Assembly: GCA_016715825.1 (NCBI GenBank)
Contig: JADJXO010000001.1
Location: 743,001 to 807,000, forward strand
Direction: 5' to 3'
Length of the DNA stretch: 64,000 nucleotides
Source of the DNA: Nitrospira sp.
GTDB lineage: Bacteria; Nitrospirota; Nitrospiria; Nitrospirales; Nitrospiraceae
Shown: one piece after another, positions 62,230-64,000 of the stretch
Position numbering within the stretch: position 1 is the first letter of the stretch
How the letters are laid out: every line of letters starts with the position of its first letter
Notes under the pieces: generated by a model
What the model was told of the DNA's origin: nothing
The model's database searches: none
Seen by the model: the letters and a program-made list of their open reading frames with translations, nothing else
Translations under genes and position numbers: made by a program

Positions 62230-64000
62230 TTACCTTCTTCCTGAAAAGATCGGGGGGTGGCTCTGGTCGTCGCCGGATTGTGACTCTACGGATTGATGAA
62301 GCGGAAGCCGCACGGTCACCGTAGTTCCACGATTAACAAGGCTTGTAATGGAAATTGTTCCGTGGTGTGCCTCGGCAATCCACTTGGCAATCGGGAGGCC
62401 CAGCCCTGCACCACCGACCGACGAAGGCCGGCCCCGCCAGACTCGATAGGCTCGTTCAAAGACATGAGGAAGATCTTCCGCGGGAATGCCCAGCCCGTCA
62501 TCAACCACGGTCAGCGTCGTCTCAACCGGTGTTGCCGTCATGCGAATCGCAATGGATCCGCGTGGTCGTCCGTATTTGATGGCATTGTCTGTGAGAATCA
62601 TGAGCAGTTGTTTGAGTCGTTCACCGTCTGCGTGAATGATAACATCGGATGATTCCTCCTCCAATGTAGCTGTCATGCCTCGTGATTGTGCAAGGACATT
62701 GGTCTCGCGACACACTTCGTCAAGAATGTCCAATAGTGATGTCGGTTTCAAGTCCATTTGCAATGCGCCTGATTCCGAACGCGCCAGAAATAGAATATCG
62801 CCGACCAGCTTGTTCATTTGATTTGATAGTTGCACGATTCGTTGCAATGTGGTCCGGTATTCTGAGAGTGGCTTCTCTTTTCCTCTCAACGTGACCTCGG
62901 CCTCACCCCGAATGACCGTTAAGGGTGTTCGAAGCTCATGACTGATATCGGCAAAAAACTGTGATCGCAAGTGATCGAGAGCCTTGAGCTTTTGATGGGC
63001 ATCCTGGACCGACTCGACCGCTTGTTTGCGTTTCGTGACATCCTGCTTGATGCTGATAAAGTGGCTGATGGTGCCGTCCTGATTACGGACGGGAGTGATA
63101 GTCTCCTCCGCCGTGTAGATGCTCCCATCTTTCCTTCGATTGGTGACCTCACCGTGCCATACTCTGCCGGTTATGATCGTCTTCCACTGATTCTCATAGA
63201 AGGCCTGCTCTTTCCGTTCAGATCTCAACGTACGGATATTCTGATCGATCACGTCGTTAGACGAGTAACCGGTCAATGTGGTAAACGCGGGATTGACCCA
63301 GGTAATACGCCCTGATTTGGCTATGATCATGACTGCATTGGCCGCCGACTCCAGCGCGGTGCCTTGCAAGCGGAGCTGCTCCTCTTCCTGCCGCATCACG
63401 GTCATGTCTTTGGCGACACATGCGATACCCTGGACAGCGCCAGCTTCGTCGGGCATGGTGGCGGCGGAGAGGACTACGGGGATGGGACGGTCGTCTTTTG
63501 CGACATACGTCGTGGCAATCGGATGGATTGAGCCATGGGTCAGGAGTTCGCCATATTTCCTTCCGCTGAGGGGGTTGTCTCCCTCCGGAAACAGTATGGC
63601 CACATCTTGGCCCATCAATTCACGCTCTTCGTAGCCAAGGAGATGCAGTGCGGCGTGATTGACGCTTCGGATGGTGCGATCCGGATTAAAGACGATCAAG
63701 AGATCAGTCATTGAACGAATGACATGATCGACATAGTTCTTTGATACGGTCGTTTGGAGCAACTGCTCGGTCATGCTGTTAAAGCATGTTGCCAATTCGC
63801 CTAATTCATCCTTGGTTGATACTGGAATCGTGACCTGAAGGTCGCCGCCTGCAACCTTCTTGGTTGCTTCCGTGAGAGGTCCGATGACGTGAAGGGATCG
63901 TCTGAGCAGGAGGATAAACGCCGTCCCGCCGATCATGGTCGTCAAGAGACCGGTCAGCAGGGTTTGAACCAACAGACTGGTGAGGCGTTGCTCAATCGCG
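62230..64000 (-). CDS. PAS-containing sensor histidine kinase (5' end outside the window)
   Basis: The frame is open up to the right edge, so the start is missing; 590 residues are seen. Order: membrane helix (VQTLLTGLLTTMIGGTAFILLL, quoted as TGLLTTMIGGTAFILLL), HAMP (residues ~35-85 of the visible part), two PAS domains (around VNHAALHLLGYEERELMG, quoted as HLLGYEERELMG, and NPAFTTLTGYSSNDV), a PAC segment (ISIKQDVTKRKQ), HisKA with SHELRTPLTVIRGEAE, and HATPase with DNAIKYGRPRG, DDGLGIPAEDLPHVF and GGAGLGLPI. An upstream sensor is expected outside. It pairs with the regulator gene 3 bp downstream. Confidence 0.9.
   Translation of the reverse strand, partial: AIEQRLTSLLVQTLLTGLLTTMIGGTAFILLLRRSLHVIGPLTEATKKVAGGDLQVTIPVSTKDELGELATCFNSMTEQLLQTTVSKNYVDHVIRSMTDLLIVFNPDRTIRSVNHAALHLLGYEERELMGQDVAILFPEGDNPLSGRKYGELLTHGSIHPIATTYVAKDDRPIPVVLSAATMPDEAGAVQGIACVAKDMTVMRQEEEQLRLQGTALESAANAVMIIAKSGRITWVNPAFTTLTGYSSNDVIDQNIRTLRSERKEQAFYENQWKTIITGRVWHGEVTNRRKDGSIYTAEETITPVRNQDGTISHFISIKQDVTKRKQAVESVQDAHQKLKALDHLRSQFFADISHELRTPLTVIRGEAEVTLRGKEKPLSEYRTTLQRIVQLSNQMNKLVGDILFLARSESGALQMDLKPTSLLDILDEVCRETNVLAQSRGMTATLEEESSDVIIHADGERLKQLLMILTDNAIKYGRPRGSIAIRMTATPVETTLTVVDDGLGIPAEDLPHVFERAYRVWRGRPSSVGGAGLGLPIAKWIAEAHHGTISITSLVNRGTTVTVRLPLHQSVESQSGDDQSHPPIFSGRR

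Overview
The window looks like chromosome from a Gram-negative bacterium of about 55% GC, most likely Nitrospira (Nitrospirota) or a close relative. This is inferred from the gene mix: a SulP transporter fused to carbonic anhydrase, a PEP-CTERM protein, many outer-membrane and lipoprotein genes, DUF547, DUF3047 and DUF5666 proteins, a GH63/GH133 pair and a YdbH-YnbE-YdbL operon. No rRNA or taxonomic marker confirms it.

Layout. 1-6.8 kb: end of a membrane protein, SulP-carbonic anhydrase, a MATE exporter (minus), a DUF2779 dual-nuclease protein, then a 424-bp AT-rich control region and a PEP-CTERM protein closed by a strong terminator. 6.9-10.1 kb (minus): tRNA-Ser(CGA), thiI, trxB, coaE. 10.2-18 kb (plus): secreted beta-helix protein, a 61-aa protein, a GH63-type glucosidase and a glycogen-debranching enzyme, then a GlcG/HbpS protein, a lipoprotein and a DUF3565 protein. 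18.3-22.3 kb: YdbH-YnbE-YdbL envelope operon and a convergent molybdopterin oxidoreductase. 22.5-30.5 kb: TVP38-type membrane protein, flavin disulfide oxidoreductase, DUF3047 protein, beta-propeller protein, an OmpR-type two-component pair and an ECF sigma factor. 31.2-34.5 kb: four overlapping genes (radical SAM, DUF547 lipoprotein, ferritin-like protein, glycosyltransferase 2). 34.7-41.1 kb: lipoproteins, a protein with a ten-unit D-R-R-x repeat, an outer-membrane barrel, and an ECF sigma / anti-sigma / CBM48 lipoprotein operon whose anti-sigma factor carries its own CBM48 domain.

41.4-60.1 kb (minus) is the most notable region: an 18.7-kb run of mostly overlapping genes that reads as an uncharacterised surface-polysaccharide system. 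It encodes five glycosyltransferase proteins (one a tandem fusion, one fused to a polysaccharide deacetylase), three related APH-fold kinases, a histidine phosphatase, a heparinase-type lyase, an MsbA-like ABC exporter and an AlgE-like outer-membrane porin. I see no Wzx, Wzy or chain-length regulator and no sugar-nucleotide genes. The deacetylase domain is cut by an in-frame TAG. A small ORF with a strong ribosome-binding site links the operon to an upstream single-domain response regulator. 60.1-64 kb: that regulator, a lipoprotein, an OmpR-type regulator and a multi-PAS histidine kinase that runs off the window; these are likely controllers of the polysaccharide locus.

Start sites were moved downstream of the longest ORF where ribosome-binding sites, signal peptides or family alignment argued for it; each entry says so.
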